DNA of 64,000 bases from Laetiporus sulphureus 93-53 (Eukaryota > Basidiomycota > Agaricomycetes > Polyporales > Laetiporaceae), in the NCBI RefSeq assembly GCF_001632365.1, contig NW_024468548.1:134446-198445 (forward strand), in the 5' to 3' direction. This document shows positions 36,254 to 47,835 of this stretch, in pieces (positions within the stretch are counted from its first letter, which is position 1; every line of letters begins with the position of its first letter). The notes below the pieces were generated by a model. The model made no database searches, was not told the DNA's origin, and worked only from the letters and a program-made list of their open reading frames with translations. The translations under genes were made by a program, and so were the position numbers.

Positions 36254-36284
36254 TCCATGGAAAAATGATTCTATGCAGGCCGTG
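36254..36284. repeat. fragment related to the 338-bp MITE terminus
   Basis: Its reverse complement CACGGCCTGCATAGAATCAT (then TTTTCCATGG) differs at a few positions from the left end CACAGCCTGCATAGATTTAT of the MITE at 61239–61576. No matching opposite arm was found nearby. It may be a single surviving end of a second, decayed copy. Confidence 0.5.
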
Positions 36285-36401
36285 TGCGGACTCGAAGTCT
36301 CCAACATGAACACCCATGAATGCTCAGTTCGAATGAACTCATCTGTTCTTGTTACGTTCACCTTCTGTAGAAGTACAATATACACGTCGATGTGATTTGG
36401 G

Positions 36402-37249
36402 CTAGTCACTACGCGGTTTCATGCCACTTGCAAGGAAGACGTCGAGCTCATTTCCCCTTAACGTCGCGGAACTAGCATGATCGACATACTTGAAATTCAC
36501 CAATCCCGCTCCTTCAAAAACGCTACGCATCGTGTCCTCATCAATACCATCCATGCTCGTCACCGTATGGCCGTTCTCGTGCGAAGCGTGTAAGGCGCGC
36601 GTAGCTTCGCCCTTCGCAAGATCGGCGACTAGCAGTGATCCTCCAGGCCTCAGGTGAAGCACGAGCGTGCGGGTAATGTCTTCGATGGAAGGAACATGAT
36701 GGTATGCCATGGCGCACTGAATCGCATTGAGCTCACGTCAGGGCCATAAGCCGGCTGTGCAGAACGATGAACCCACGTACAACAATCACGTCGAACTTCC
36801 GCCCGTGCAACTCAGACTCGACACCTTCCAATTCCACACACTCGCCGTGCATCTTCTCTCGGAGATACCCCAACCTCGATGCCCGAGCGTTATACTGAGC
36901 GATCATGGCCTCGCTAATGTCGATGCCCACAATCGACTTGGCGTATAGCGCCAGCCCCTGAGAGATCAATCCTATATAGAGCGACACAAGTCTCTCTATT
37001 CAATTCCGATGAAAGCAACGTGTCCGAGGATTACATACCTGTCCCACAAGCAAAGTCCATCACAAGCGTGCTCTCGGAGTCAAACACCTCCGGGAACTTG
37101 GTATGCATTGCCGCTGACGTCTTTTGCGACAGTTCTACTGCGCCCGGGATCTCGTCATATGTGGATGCCATTTCGTCGAAATGTGCTTTGTTGGCGGCTG
37201 TGTGCTCATGACGATGTTCACCGCCATGATGTTGGTGGTGGTGGTGCAC
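36402..37249 (-). CDS. class I SAM-dependent methyltransferase
   Basis: Three exons are readable on the minus strand. The first holds a His-rich segment (HHHHQHHGGEHRHEH), then AHFDEMASTYDEIPGAVELS and motif I VMDFACGTG, split by an intron before LISQGLALYA. The second has the acidic loop IVGIDISEAMI. The third begins AMAYHHVPSIEDI, with LRPGGSLLVADLAKGEA and the tail LDVFLASGMKPRSD. This order fits a small-molecule methyltransferase of the UbiE/arsenite type; the substrate is unknown. The true start is not resolved: the codon at 37249 is GTG and the frame continues upstream to about 37285, probably through another short exon (an ATG lies at 37330). Confidence 0.85.
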
Positions 37250-37330
37250 ATTGTCTGTGTGACCTTCACAGCATTCTGTAGTCTACATCTGCATAAATCA
37301 TATTTTGCGCACCTTGTTCCTGATACTCAT

Positions 37331-38373
37331 TATCCATTGTGGAGGGGAAATATCGGTTGTATTCTCAACCTGGATGGTTGCGGGAACAGTTCAACAGACT
37401 CCGTAGCTACCAGCTCGAGCCCTACATACTAAATCATCCTGGGAGTCGTTTCCGAAGCTGGCTCACGTGGCAGTAGTTCGCATCTGCAGGCGCGCCCACG
37501 TGATCATTGCCGAACGCGCTTGTATTCGCGATATGCTGCAAAAATCAGCCGCTGGATCCGAGGATCTGTAAGGTGGACAGTCACTATGTTCTGGCACTGA
37601 ATTCGGCATGGGCGGCGACAACGTTATGGTCTCTCGTCCGATACGGCATGGCTGCTGATGTATGTCCATTAGATATGTCTCCAGCAGATCTCAATGAGAC
37701 CCACAACTCAGGCAATGTCGCACAAGAATTTTGCCATCCCTGGCCTCTCCTGCAGTTGGGAAGCTATGAGCTAACCAGCGGCATTATACCGGCTGCCATC
37801 TCATGCGTTTCACTGCGAAGCCTGACTGATGACAGTTGGTCGCAACTTTATCGCATTCATTGACTGCCAACCCCGGCTGACTCGGCCGACGGGGTAGGTT
37901 ATATGAATCAGCCAAGACTACTAGCTCCCCATGTATATGCGAATCCGTACATTTGGTTGCCCATGTTAATGCACTTATAGTGGTCCGCTGCATCGATGGA
38001 TCCACCTTCGAAGGACCAAAAAGAAACCGTAGGAAGCAAGCTCCAAGAGGCGAAAATATGACTGCTTTTACGTGAGCACCTTTCATATGCGTATATAAAC
38101 TTTAAGGTAACGTAGACAACTAGTGTCCTTGCGCTCTCCCCATCTCTACTGAACGACCGTGAGGTATGTGTGCACGATTATTGTGGTGGAATGAGACTAT
38201 TTAAAGGTAATCAGTTCGGATATTGTGCTCACATAGATCGCGCCAGCATCTCGCAACAAATACAGTCGTATGAAGGGCGCATTCCAGTGGCCTACAGCAA
38301 CTTGTGAAGTAAGTACTTTACTTCAACGTTTACCGTACCTTCTAATCATTGCACTTTGTTCATCAAGCACACC
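37331..38373. other. no gene recognised
   Basis: Short open frames on both strands without recognised domains. It includes the upstream regions of the methyltransferase (-) and of the dsRBM protein (+). A possible small 5' exon for the latter starts at an ATG near 38270. Confidence 0.4.
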
Positions 38374-38592
38374 ATGGTTGACTGGCGGATGAAGCTGAAT
38401 AACTACCTGCAAATGACGAAAAGTACAAATGTCTTAAATTGGGAGATAAATCGTGAGGGATCAAGGCGCTCGATGACGTGGACAGCAGTCCTGTACATCG
38501 GTCGCGAGGAGTACGGACGAGGAATGGCCGCTGGAAAAGGCGGAGCGATGGAGTTAGCTGCTGAACAAGCGCTTCGGACTCTTCGTAGCTAA
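38374..38592 (+). CDS. double-stranded RNA-binding-motif microprotein
   Basis: A 72-residue frame from ATG 38374: MVDWRMKLNNYLQMTK, then NWEINREGSRRSMTWTAVLY, GREEYGRGMAAGKGGAMELA and AEQALRTLRS. It has the alpha-beta-beta-beta-alpha pattern of a dsRBM: a helix 1 of the form W-x-x-x-L-N-x-Y-L-Q, the middle TWTAVLYIG strand, and GxGxAxxKGxAxxxAAExAL before the last helix. The motif normally binds RNA duplexes. One motif makes up the whole protein, so it may act as an adaptor or competitor for larger dsRNA enzymes. The start could instead lie in an upstream exon at about 38270. Confidence 0.75.
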   Translation: MVDWRMKLNNYLQMTKSTNVLNWEINREGSRRSMTWTAVLYIGREEYGRGMAAGKGGAMELAAEQALRTLRS

Positions 38593-39318
38593 GCATCCTA
38601 CCGTGAGTTCTAGCTGTAATCAACGTTCAACGCTAGTGCTCATGTGACCTCTGAACTTCCAGTTGTTGTGCCGTTCATACAATTGCCGCCAAGGTCCGAG
38701 CGGATAAATGGTCAGTCGTGCCGCGGTTCCTGCTACACCCAATTCGCTCATTTTTATCCCCTTCTTAGGATCTGGTGGAACATCAAACTGACTTGTCTTC
38801 TGTATTAATCCAAAGAAATTCAATTTTGTTCAAGGGATGCCCATTCACGTTATCGCATTAATTATCGTGCGATTGAGTCCAAATTCGGAGAACCACGGTG
38901 GACGCAGGAAGGAGAGAAGGAAGGGCATATGACTGTCTTGCGGTCCAGCACGACGGCTTCTGTGGTTCACTATCTGTCATATGATGAGCACTGATAAGCC
39001 AACTGTTACAGAGAGCCGCTCAATCCGTCTCTCGACATCCCACCCATCCTCTTTAAACCCGCCACAGGTAGGTTTCATACATCAACTATTATCGTGTCAC
39101 CGCGATGCGCAGAGATCCGGGGTCGGCGTGGTGGTCATGCTCACAGTGATCGTCACAGATTCTTAGAGTTATCAGAATTGTATCAGACTGCCCAACTGAC
39201 CTCACCCTAGCCCTACAACTGAGTTGTACACGTTAGAAGGTGCCAGGATGCGGTCAATATTATTAACAGCGTGCATAGTCCCCATACAGTGAGATGATGG
39301 AAAACGGCAACATCTGTA

Positions 39319-39530
39319 ATGAGAGGGCTGCGGGAGCAGCTGAGTCAACGCTTGTATATGCAAGAAGGAGCGCAAGATTCAACCTGAAAAATATCCATGA
39401 CATGCCATGACATGGACGGCGATGGCGTTGCTGAATTGTTGAATATGGGACGGTTACGAGGTCTAGCAAAGACGAGGCGATTGACATGGCTACGGCCCAA
39501 GCACTTCGTATCCTCGGCCTCCAGGGGTGA
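39319..39530 (+). pseudogene. decayed dsRBM protein
   Basis: The plus strand holds, in three different frames, the pieces of a second dsRBM. An amphipathic start MRGLREQLSQRLYMQEGA ends at a TGA. Then comes MTWTAMALL, matching MTWTAV in the gene at 38374, and finally SKDEAIDMATAQALRILGLQG before TGA at 39528, matching MELAAEQALRTL. Frame changes and stops could in principle be introns, but no fitting GT–AG pair was found. It is most likely a broken paralogue about 750 bases downstream of the intact gene. Confidence 0.55.
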
Positions 39531-41240
39531 GCGACGTGAAGCGCATGCATAGCAATCGCCGTTCGTCATGCTCACCTAATGGTATTGTAAGCATGATCGT
39601 TAACCTTCTCGCGAGCCATCACAATGTATTGAAAGCTTAATTCTGACAAACCCGAGAAGCAATGTACATTTAACCATCGAGCATCTGCGAATGGTAAAGA
39701 GCAGCTGGGAGCTACCCTATTCATATGCTTCTGTGACTTGAGATCAAAAGCTAGGCTGCCTAAGACAAAGTAAACGAAAGGAGACAGATTGGAGGCCCCC
39801 CGATTCACAAGGAGTGAGACAGAAGCTTGAGGATGTGGTGGGAGATTACTGCCCGATACATATTCATTTCAAGCCAAGTAAGCAAAGACTGCGCACCTCA
39901 ACAGGAACACCTGTTCCGCATCCTGTGAACGATGAGGTATGTCATGTAACACAGCCGCGCTCAGCGGGTTTGAAAAAAGGTAGGCGATCAAAACCGCCGA
40001 AAACTTGTTACGAGCTCTCGCGAAACTGGTGCGGGACGCCTGCCCACTAATGCACGACACGTTGCAAGGCCAATAACTCCGCGAACTAGGACCCACATAC
40101 CACGATCCTAGGATCAAACATGGCGAACGCAGTGCTTGCGCGGCAATTGAATCAGACGCGCAGGTAGCAACATCTTTCGCATATTGACGAATGGTAGTAA
40201 GTGATGAGTGAGCAGATTGACCATGGGTGTAATGGCGCGATGCGCACCACCAAACCATATGGAATTCAATCAGTCTTTGGGTAGGATCCTCGGATCTAAG
40301 AACGTGCGGATCCTGTGATATTGTATGCACGAAGCCATTCTCCAGGAAATTGGCGAGTCTTGACTCGGTGCGCCGCCACCGCCGGCTGCCAGCTTCATGA
40401 CTCAAGACCAGGACTTCTTGATACCTAGGAGAAGATGCTGATGCTGATGCGTGACTTAGCTGCACTGCCACAGGTCAGCTGAAGATGTCCCAGTTTTACA
40501 AACGGTGCAAATTTTCCTAGGAATGTCTCCCCCGCATGGCATTCGCTCCCAAAGCCACTGGTGTTGCATGCGGCGCGTTCGAAATATAAACCTCGCTATA
40601 GGTTGAAGGAATCCTAGGACCAAGACAAAGAGATCCGCATGCGGTGCATACAGCAATAAGAGAACATATGATGCGAAAAAAACAGTTGAGCAGAGGCTAG
40701 AGTCCGAAGTGAACAACTGGGTGAAGCGTCTCCAGAGAGTGACACAGCAAAGGAGCGGGTCATGGCACTCATTTCCGAGCCTGTGTACTCCGAACAACAG
40801 GAGAAGTTGGGTATGAGCTTTGCATGAATACCTATCGGGAACCTTAAGACAGATCCATTCAGTCGAAACACGGCACAGTGAAATTTTCACGTATCAGTAC
40901 CTACTCCGGACACGGCGGTGATGGGTCAGCAGGGACAGGCAACTCCACAGGGATCTGGTCTGCAATATTTTGCGTACATTTCTCGGAAAGCTATCATGAA
41001 CTGCTACCGACGCCTCAACTGGCGAAGTTGTCCTCAGAAGTGGTCGACAGCAGCATAATAATTTGCTGAACATGACACAGAGCGCATATAGTGAGGCAGA
41101 AGGCAGATACAGCGGCGAGAGCGAACGGAACGTAGGGGTTGGCTGAGGGGTAACGGAAGCAGACTGGCGAGCGCTTGCGATGTGAAGACTTGCAGAGAAT
41201 TTTCAGTCGCCGTCGCCACCGTCGTTGCGGGGACCGCCAG
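39531..41240. other. no gene recognised
   Basis: Two long minus-strand frames (40471–39869, 40890–40456) are open but have no recognised domain and overlap rival frames. Hydrophobic runs such as FASYVLLLLYAPHADLFVLV near 40600–40700 could be traces of a membrane-protein gene. The right end is promoter DNA for the SDR gene. Confidence 0.4.
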
Positions 41241-41247
41241 TATATAA
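41241..41247 (+). promoter_or_regulatory. TATA box upstream of the SDR gene
   Basis: TATATAA, preceded by GGGGACCGCCAG and followed by GCAATCTCTGCACC and a pyrimidine-rich stretch, 345 bases before the ATG at 41586. This is the usual layout of a basidiomycete promoter with a longer leader, possibly containing an intron. Confidence 0.5.
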
Positions 41248-41585
41248 GCAATCTCTGCACCCCGGTCCCTTCGCCCATCACTTTTCGCGTTCTTGTCGTC
41301 CTCGTCGTCGTCCACCACGCAATCCACAGCCTACGACCGCCATTAACGACTGTTGCCTATTGTGGCTAGCTCATCCTCCGCCCGAGGCCGTTGCCCATCC
41401 CTAGATACCGTATCAATTCAAAATCATCTCGTGCACTAGTCTACTTCTTACCTGTGCTTTACACTTTTCATCGTCTGGTCTGTCCGCTCTGTCGTTGACT
41501 CTTCCCGCCGTCGCCTATTCTGCCATCCATACGGTTGCCAGGATCTCCTACCCGAGCCTTTGCCCGAGGCTGAGCTTGTTTGCGA

Positions 41586-43492
41586 ATGGCCAAGAAGAAC
41601 GCAATCATCTTTGGTACTTGTCGCTCCTGCCCTTGCGCTCACACCGCTAATCACGCGTGTTGCGCGCATGGCTCCCAGGTGGTCTCAATACCTGCTCTCG
41701 TGCACTCGCAGCGTACCTAGTTCCTCCAGATGGCGACTCTCTCGTTGGGGTGTGCTCTTCGTGTGGGCTCAATGTTTGGAGCATATACTTACCAGCTTGC
41801 AGAATCTTTGCATAGTCGATAAATACTCCGTGTCGCCGCCAACAACGTACGCACACTCTTTAAGGATAAACGCTTGGCGCGGCTGACTCGTATCCAGATA
41901 TCTCGGCGCAGAGTTTACCAAAGTGCTTGCGAAACCCAATGTCACATACAGGCAGGCCAACCTCACTATTCCTTGTGCGTGTTCTCGGCCGCACACGGAC
42001 CTGGTTTATACGCTCTGGGACTGACTTGCGAACTTAGCGGCCGTCCATGCGTGCTTCGACCCACCCGAGGGCCAGGAACCCTACGCTTACGTGTTTGACC
42101 TCACCGGTGAGATCCAATGGGATCGTCCCGAGGCGGTGCAGATTAACAATACGTTGCGCGTTGCGCGTCACATTGGCACCGAGGCTGCCCGCCGCGGCGT
42201 TGCCGCGTACGTGCGCATGATGCTCCCGTTCTACGAATGCAAGGAGAAGGGTACGCATGACGAAAAGGAGGACGTGAAGCCGGATGGTGTGCTTGGGACG
42301 TGGTGGCACGAGACGCTCAGAACGCTTGGTGCGATTGACGGGTGAGTGGTCTGTGGTGCGGGCAGTGGCGCTTGGCCAGTGTGCTGGAGGCGGAGAGGAG
42401 AGCACTGAAACTGACGTGCCTGCATATATGCGCGTTGTCGCTGTATTTAATGAACAGGCTGAACCTGGTGATCGTTCGAAAAGCACTCGTGTATGGCCCA
42501 TACATCGACTATGGACGTGGGTACTCCGCATTTCCGTTTCAGTGTGTGTGCGCTGATTTCGTGTGCAACCTTCTTGTTTTGTGACAGCGATCATGACATA
42601 TATCACGATGGGCGCTGTGTATGGCTATCTGAAACAGCCCCTCAAAGCTCTGTAAGTCCGCCCTCCATCATTCTCCTCGCTACCGATTTCCTCTTATCCT
42701 ACAACTCTCGTTACGCACCCTTACCACCGCAACGTTATTAATACTCACACATACAATGCGCTCTTTCCATGTAGATGGTCCCCAGGCAAGCATCCGACGC
42801 ACACTATTCACGCGACGGACGTTGCTGGGGCGTTCTGGGCATGCGCGGAGTGGATGGACCGTGTTGGTGGTCGCAAGGAGGCGGATGCGCTTGCAGGGGA
42901 GGAGCTTCCGTTCAAGAACGACAAGAGTAAGGCGGACATTGACGGCGTTATTGCTCCGGATATGAAGGTTGTCGCACCGCTGTTCAATCTGGTCAGTATA
43001 TGCGAGGGTTTCATGTACGAACGGGAGAGCTGATGGCCCACGCTTTGGTGTCCAGGAGGACGATGGGCAATTGCAAATGGTTGATCTCGGGAACAGGATC
43101 GCCTCTGCATTCGGAACGACATTTGAGTTCTTCAATCTTATGACTAATCTTGCGGCAAAGGTCTGTTCCGATCCCTTCACACTTATAGTACGTCCATTAA
43201 CTTTACGTCCTGGCAGTTCAAGCTGGAAGACGTCGTCGAAGACATTAATGAGGAGCACGTCTCAACATGGACGAAGATGATAACCGAGTCAAACCCCCCT
43301 GTGCCCAACACGCACTTCACTGCATATACGGATGTGTACAATCTTCGGCGCCACGTTGTCGCGTTCAATAATGCGAAACTCAAGCGCATTGTCGGTTACG
43401 AGATCAAGCGTCCGCAATTCGACGAGAAGGCTGTTCTCGAGCTGGTCGACAAGCTAAAAGCGGAGGGCAGCTGGCCCAACATCGAGTCCTAA
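41586..43492 (+). CDS. extended short-chain dehydrogenase/reductase (NAD(P)-binding)
   Basis: Starts MAKKNAIIFG at ATG 41586, the first strand of a Rossmann fold. After an intron it continues with GGLNTCSRALAAYL, a glycine-rich dinucleotide loop. Later exons give YVFDLTGEIQWDRPEAVQIN, NTLRVARHIGTEAARRGVAA, LVIVRKALVYGPYIDYG and HTIHATDVAGAFWACAEWMD, in the order seen in epimerase-like extended SDRs (the R-x-A-L-V-Y-G-P block and the HATDVAGA block). The C-terminus ends KAEGSWPNIES at 43492. Substrate unknown; predicted cytosolic. About eight exons. Its last part and 3' flank are duplicated at 47569–48896. Confidence 0.85.
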
Positions 43493-44566
43493 CTCCAACG
43501 TGCGGGACTTGCAGAAAACGGAGCGTGCTTTCTCCCAGATTTGCGGGGCCGCAGCACTCACCGTGACGATTAATCTTAATGAACGGCGACGAAGGATGAT
43601 GAAGCATGCATGGATCAATAATAACATCAACAATAAGGATATGTCCTGTGTCTCACTACCGTCTGTCTCAATCTCCATCTCTCATTTTCTTTCGTATTTG
43701 CAGAGCCTCGGTTGAGCTGCTTCTCTTAATCCCTCACATCCCACTATTGCGTATTTTCTATATGGATGTTCAGCTATTTGCTATTTGCTTCAGTAGTGTA
43801 TGCCCGTGTCGGATGCTCTCGTTCTGTAATCTGCACTGTAATATCTTCCTCGATCGCCCATGATGGGACTAATGCTATGGGCTGTTGTTCTTCCATTATA
43901 TCCACATTTGAAATGGCTTTGATCCTGCCGTTTTGCTTCCGTGCGTAGTCAGATTGGTGTACACGATGAAGATCAATGGATTGCAACCAGTATCCATCAA
44001 AGGAGACAATGCGGGTATCCATGAATACGCGATGACGCTCGAGAACGATGCGAAGGGATATACGGAGTCCTACGAGGGCACAGGTGATGCGGGCACCGAT
44101 GCGCCGGCTGATTGCAAGATCTGTGAAAGCGGACGTGTCCGCGGGGATGTGGGCGCGGAGAGTACTTCTATCAGGAATCCTGGTAGGAAACGCTCGATTC
44201 TCTCCTGAGTGGCCACCCACAGGGATTTCTGCCGTTCATTTCGCTCGTCAGGCTCCAAAGGCGGTACCAACAGACCTGTGGCGTTCATAACGAGTATGAT
44301 GTTCTTGAGTGACTCTGGAATGGCTTCATGCTGTAGGACGCGTCAGCGCAGCGAGCTGCGATCGATGGATGTACCAACGTACCAATTGATCTCGCATATC
44401 AACAGGCATGAGCTAATCGAAGAGGTCGAGCACTTCGATCCACAACACGCGGATGTCGGCCTGCTGCTCTTCACGTGCCTCCAGATGCATGAATGCTTTG
44501 TATAGCAGTGCAGATGCATGCAGACAAGTCTCAGGAAGGCTGAGTGGGTCGCGCATCAGCACTTAT
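42954..44566. repeat. duplicated gene junction, copy A
   Basis: Covers the last exons of the SDR gene, the DNA after it and the 3' end of an Arf-GEF gene (minus strand). The same sequence, with scattered substitutions and small gaps, recurs at 47569–48896 in the same orientation. Copy A keeps the intact SDR end. Similarity stops after CGCATCAGCAC at about 44566. Confidence 0.9.
44070..44566 (-). pseudogene. detached 3' end of an Arf-GEF gene
   Basis: Minus-strand reading ends in MNATGLLVPPLEPDERNERQ, then KSLWVATQERIERFLPGFLI and SQILQSAGASVPASPVPS, nearly identical to the end of the complete GBF1/GEA-type gene at 48404–53833. Only the last part of the coding sequence is present, and it joins unrelated DNA at about 44566. 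It has no Sec7 domain and no promoter of its own. Confidence 0.9.
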
Positions 44567-44874
44567 GGCCAAAAATACTCACCAATAATGATACAAACCT
44601 CACATATATCACAGGCGCAGACTTCGCTGCGCAGCTCCGAGGGACGATTTGACTCTATGATCTGCTTTATCATTCATGTAAGCAAGTCGTGGCATTCAGT
44701 ACTATCGCAATAGCAGGTGTAGAGAATTCAACGCACGCGGCATCAACCCGAGCCGAGGGGCGAGTGTCAATCGCATGCGTTGAGAACGGATTGGTAAAAG
44801 GAAAGGCTATGCTGTAAACGTTCCGTCCAGGGACGCAGTCACTGACGACTGCACGGGAGAAGACATTTCCAGGA

Positions 44875-47034
44875 TCAATTCGAGCCACGTCCCAGCCAAT
44901 GATGCCACCACGAGTCAACCAGCTTGCGATCATGCCCAGGCTCTATGATACCACCAGGCTCACCGGGCCAGGTGATGTCTTTGATCGTCGGATTGCGCAG
45001 CGCGGGATAGCGCACCCACCCAGCAGTCCCCGACCAGTCATAATCGATCACGTTGATCTTCGCCGAACCATTCAACAGGACAACTGGCTTGCCATGGCCG
45101 TCGACTTGTAACATGATATTATTTGACCTTAGGTCACCATGCACAACGCTGTTACCCTCCAAAAGCTTGAGTAGACAGTCCAAGGAGCACCGGATGGCGT
45201 CTCCAAACGAGCCAGCGAATTCGTGGTGGGAGAATTTGAACAGTGTCACCCAGGAAGAAGAAAGACGCTCCATAACATACGCGGTGGGCGCTCCTTCACG
45301 ACGTGCACAGCCGTAAAGGGTAGGTGCGAGATTGTTGGACGCCAACAGACGGTGGACATCTTCTCCGTAGGGTTCGTTCACCAGCTTCACGAGCACCGGA
45401 ATCTGAGAACGCTCCGGCAAAGACAACGTGGCAGCAAAGAACGAGTGCTTGTGATGTTCAAAGGAGAGCTGATATTGGAACGTGAGGTTGCCCTCCGTGA
45501 TGCCTTCTGACGTGTCATACAACACGCACGATCCATAGATCCGAGGAGTTGAGGCAGGGTATGTTGTAGGTGACGCCATTTGCTTCAGCAAACTGCAAGA
45601 AAATTTGAGATGACAACGATAAAGCCGACGCGTGGCACGTACCTTTCGAGGTCGGACATGCTTTTGCATAGTGCGTCAAGTAGCTTGGCAAGGTTCCGCT
45701 GTCGTGAGTCTGTAGTATCCTCTAACATGAAGAACGGATCGCCGAGTGGTTCCACGATTACACTCTGACCGTCATGAAAGCCTCCCAATACGAAAAGCAG
45801 AGGTCCTGTCAGTCGATCGTGAGATGCCCGTGCTTGGATGTGAACGGTCATCAAAGATACACATACCTAGCATGCACACCAGGAACATTGGTGCGCCCAG
45901 CTGCAGGAATCTCGATCCAGACCCGGTTGGCTCGTCGCGTAACGTTTTGATCGCAAGGTCATAATCGCGCGCTATTTGCATGTACACATCGCAATTTCCT
46001 GACCCTGGTTCCAGCTTGTCCTCGCGCAAGCAGATTGGTAGACATCCCTCCCCCAGCATCACACGATCCACTAATCCACCATGTGCTTCCGAGCGTGGTT
46101 TCAGTTGATATTCCTTTTCCCAGCTCGAGAATAGCTCGGAAATACAATTATCCAATGCCGATGAACGGTCCTTCTCACTTTGATATGGCTCTCCCATCTG
46201 GTCGCACAACAATGCAGCAGCACGGACAGCGGGACCAGACAGCTCAGGGAGTGGTTCTTTGATCGCGAGCATGAACCGGCGGAAGATATCGTGCAGTGTG
46301 CACAACGGAAGCCCCTTGGCGCCCGCCGGGCGAAGACACAGCAGATGGGATTTCTTGCGTTGTTCATTTGGCCACACCGACGGCTTTGCGAACTCGGAAG
46401 GCGATGAGAGAGCGTCCAAGACTTTTTTGTATAAATCGCTGAATTCAGCATATTGAATGTTGTAACTGATTAAAAGCATCTCTACGCCTGGGTCAAGGTT
46501 GAGCCAGGCAAAGGAGGGGAAACACTCACCCTTTTCTTTCCCAATGTTATCCGGTATCTTCAGACGGGCACCGAGAAACCCACGCTGTGCCTCGTTCCAG
46601 TCCATCTTCCGCTCGAGAGCCAGGTCCACTGCTTGTTGCCACAACAACAAGATATCCTGATTCTGTGCCGGCCACTGATAAGGCCCAACGTCGGAAGGTG
46701 ATTCCTCTTGTGCTGTGTTTCTCACATGAAAGACTTCTGCGATGTCGATGAGATCCTTCATGAGATCCTCAGGAGAGAGCTGAGACCCGTCAGAGAGATG
46801 AAGAGATAACGTCTCTTCGCGCGTGCGCCTCCGGCGTGCAATCTCCTTGGTAAACTGGCCCACCGTCCATGTGCGTGGAATTGGGATGACCAGGCGCGTT
46901 GATGGCTGCCCCGCGTGAGTTGTGACTTCGACGCGGATGTGTATCTTGGGCTCTTTAATTATGACCTCTATTGCTTCCGCAGCCTTGGGCAACATATTCT
47001 TCACTTCTTTTGCTGCATTCACAGCCTCCTCCAT
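44875..47034 (-). CDS. ubiquitin-like / nuclease-like / kinase fusion (Crinkler-like candidate)
   Basis: Three exons (47034–45867, 45805–45643, 45592–44875) join to 682 residues in frame. Residues about 25–100 (IHIRVEVTTHAGQPSTRLVI, then WTVGQFTKEIARR, LSLHLSDGSQLSP, IAEVFHV) have the strand-helix-strand pattern of a ubiquitin-like fold. The middle contains LGEGCLPICLREDKLEPGSG followed by CDVYMQIARDYDLAI, which resembles the D/E-x-K and Q positions of PD-(D/E)XK nucleases. The C-terminal 240 residues are a kinase: VLVKLV (lysine), YVMERL (hinge), SVVHGDLRSNNIML (catalytic loop) and INVIDYDWSG, where DYD stands in for DFG. Ubiquitin-like header plus effector domains are known from Crinkler-type proteins. 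Function here is inferred only. The gene sits alone between the two copies of a duplicated junction. Confidence 0.75.
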
Positions 47035-47568
47035 GAAATACGAGTCGCGAGTCTTTGAACGTTTTACAGACGATCCGGAAGCACCATCGTTCGAACGTTT
47101 ATATGGTATTGAGGCAGACGTGGCTCACAAATTGGTAGACGTGGTCGACACCTTATCTTCGGGTGTTGCTTCGAGCGACGTCGACGGCATGGAGGGGCCA
47201 CTGTGGAGGGGTGGTTGACCGGAAGGTGCGACGTGGGAAAATCGGCACGTGACTGATATGGGGAAGATCGTCATGTGGCAAGTGGCAAGGCAAAGCCTCT
47301 CAAGGCGAGCATAAGTGCACGGCAAGTGAAAGGTATGGTGTTGATGTCGCTACGGGGCGCGTTAGGCTCCAAAGAAGGACAAGACAGAGCTTGATGAGGA
47401 TGATTTGGCCTTCAAGGAGGAATAGAAGTAGGAGGATGCTACTCTGAAGGCTGCTAAGGATAAAGATACATGGCGGCCTTGCTTAAGCTATGCGCTGTGT
47501 TGATATCTTGGAGAGCTGTTGAGGGTAAGCTCGTCAGCAATGGTTTGCTGTTGATGAAGCTCTTGTTT

Positions 47569-47835
47569 CTCCGGATATGAAGGTTGTCGCACTGCTGTTC
47601 AATCTAGTCAGTATACTCGAGGTTTGCGTGTACGAGCGGGCAGGCCTCAGGCCTCATGCACTTCACTGCATATACGGATGTGTACAATCTTCGGCGCCAC
47701 GTTGTCGCGTTCAATGTCGTAAAACTCAAGCGCATTGTCGGCTACGAGATCAAGCGTCCGCAATTCGACGAGGAGGCTGTTCTCGAGCTGGTCGACAAGC
47801 TAAAAGCGGAGGGCAGCTAGCCCAACATCTAGTCC
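47569..47835 (+). pseudogene. broken 3' end of the SDR gene
   Basis: Matches the SDR gene from APDMKVVA to the end. It has an internal deletion that joins the VYERAG region directly to HFTAYTDVYNLRRHVVAF. The TGG codon of the GSWPNIES ending has become TAG at 47818–47820. Weak similarity to the preceding SDR exon may extend left to about 47340. It has no start or NAD-binding part and cannot make an enzyme. Confidence 0.88.

Noticed and set aside
39869..40471. 200-codon open frame on the minus strand
   Set aside because: No recognisable domain and low-complexity Ser/Ala composition; rival frames are equally open. Left as unassigned sequence.
42231..42606. Several overlapping open frames on both strands in the SDR gene
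   Set aside because: Shadows of the SDR coding exons and introns; only the frame with the Rossmann-type motifs is supported.
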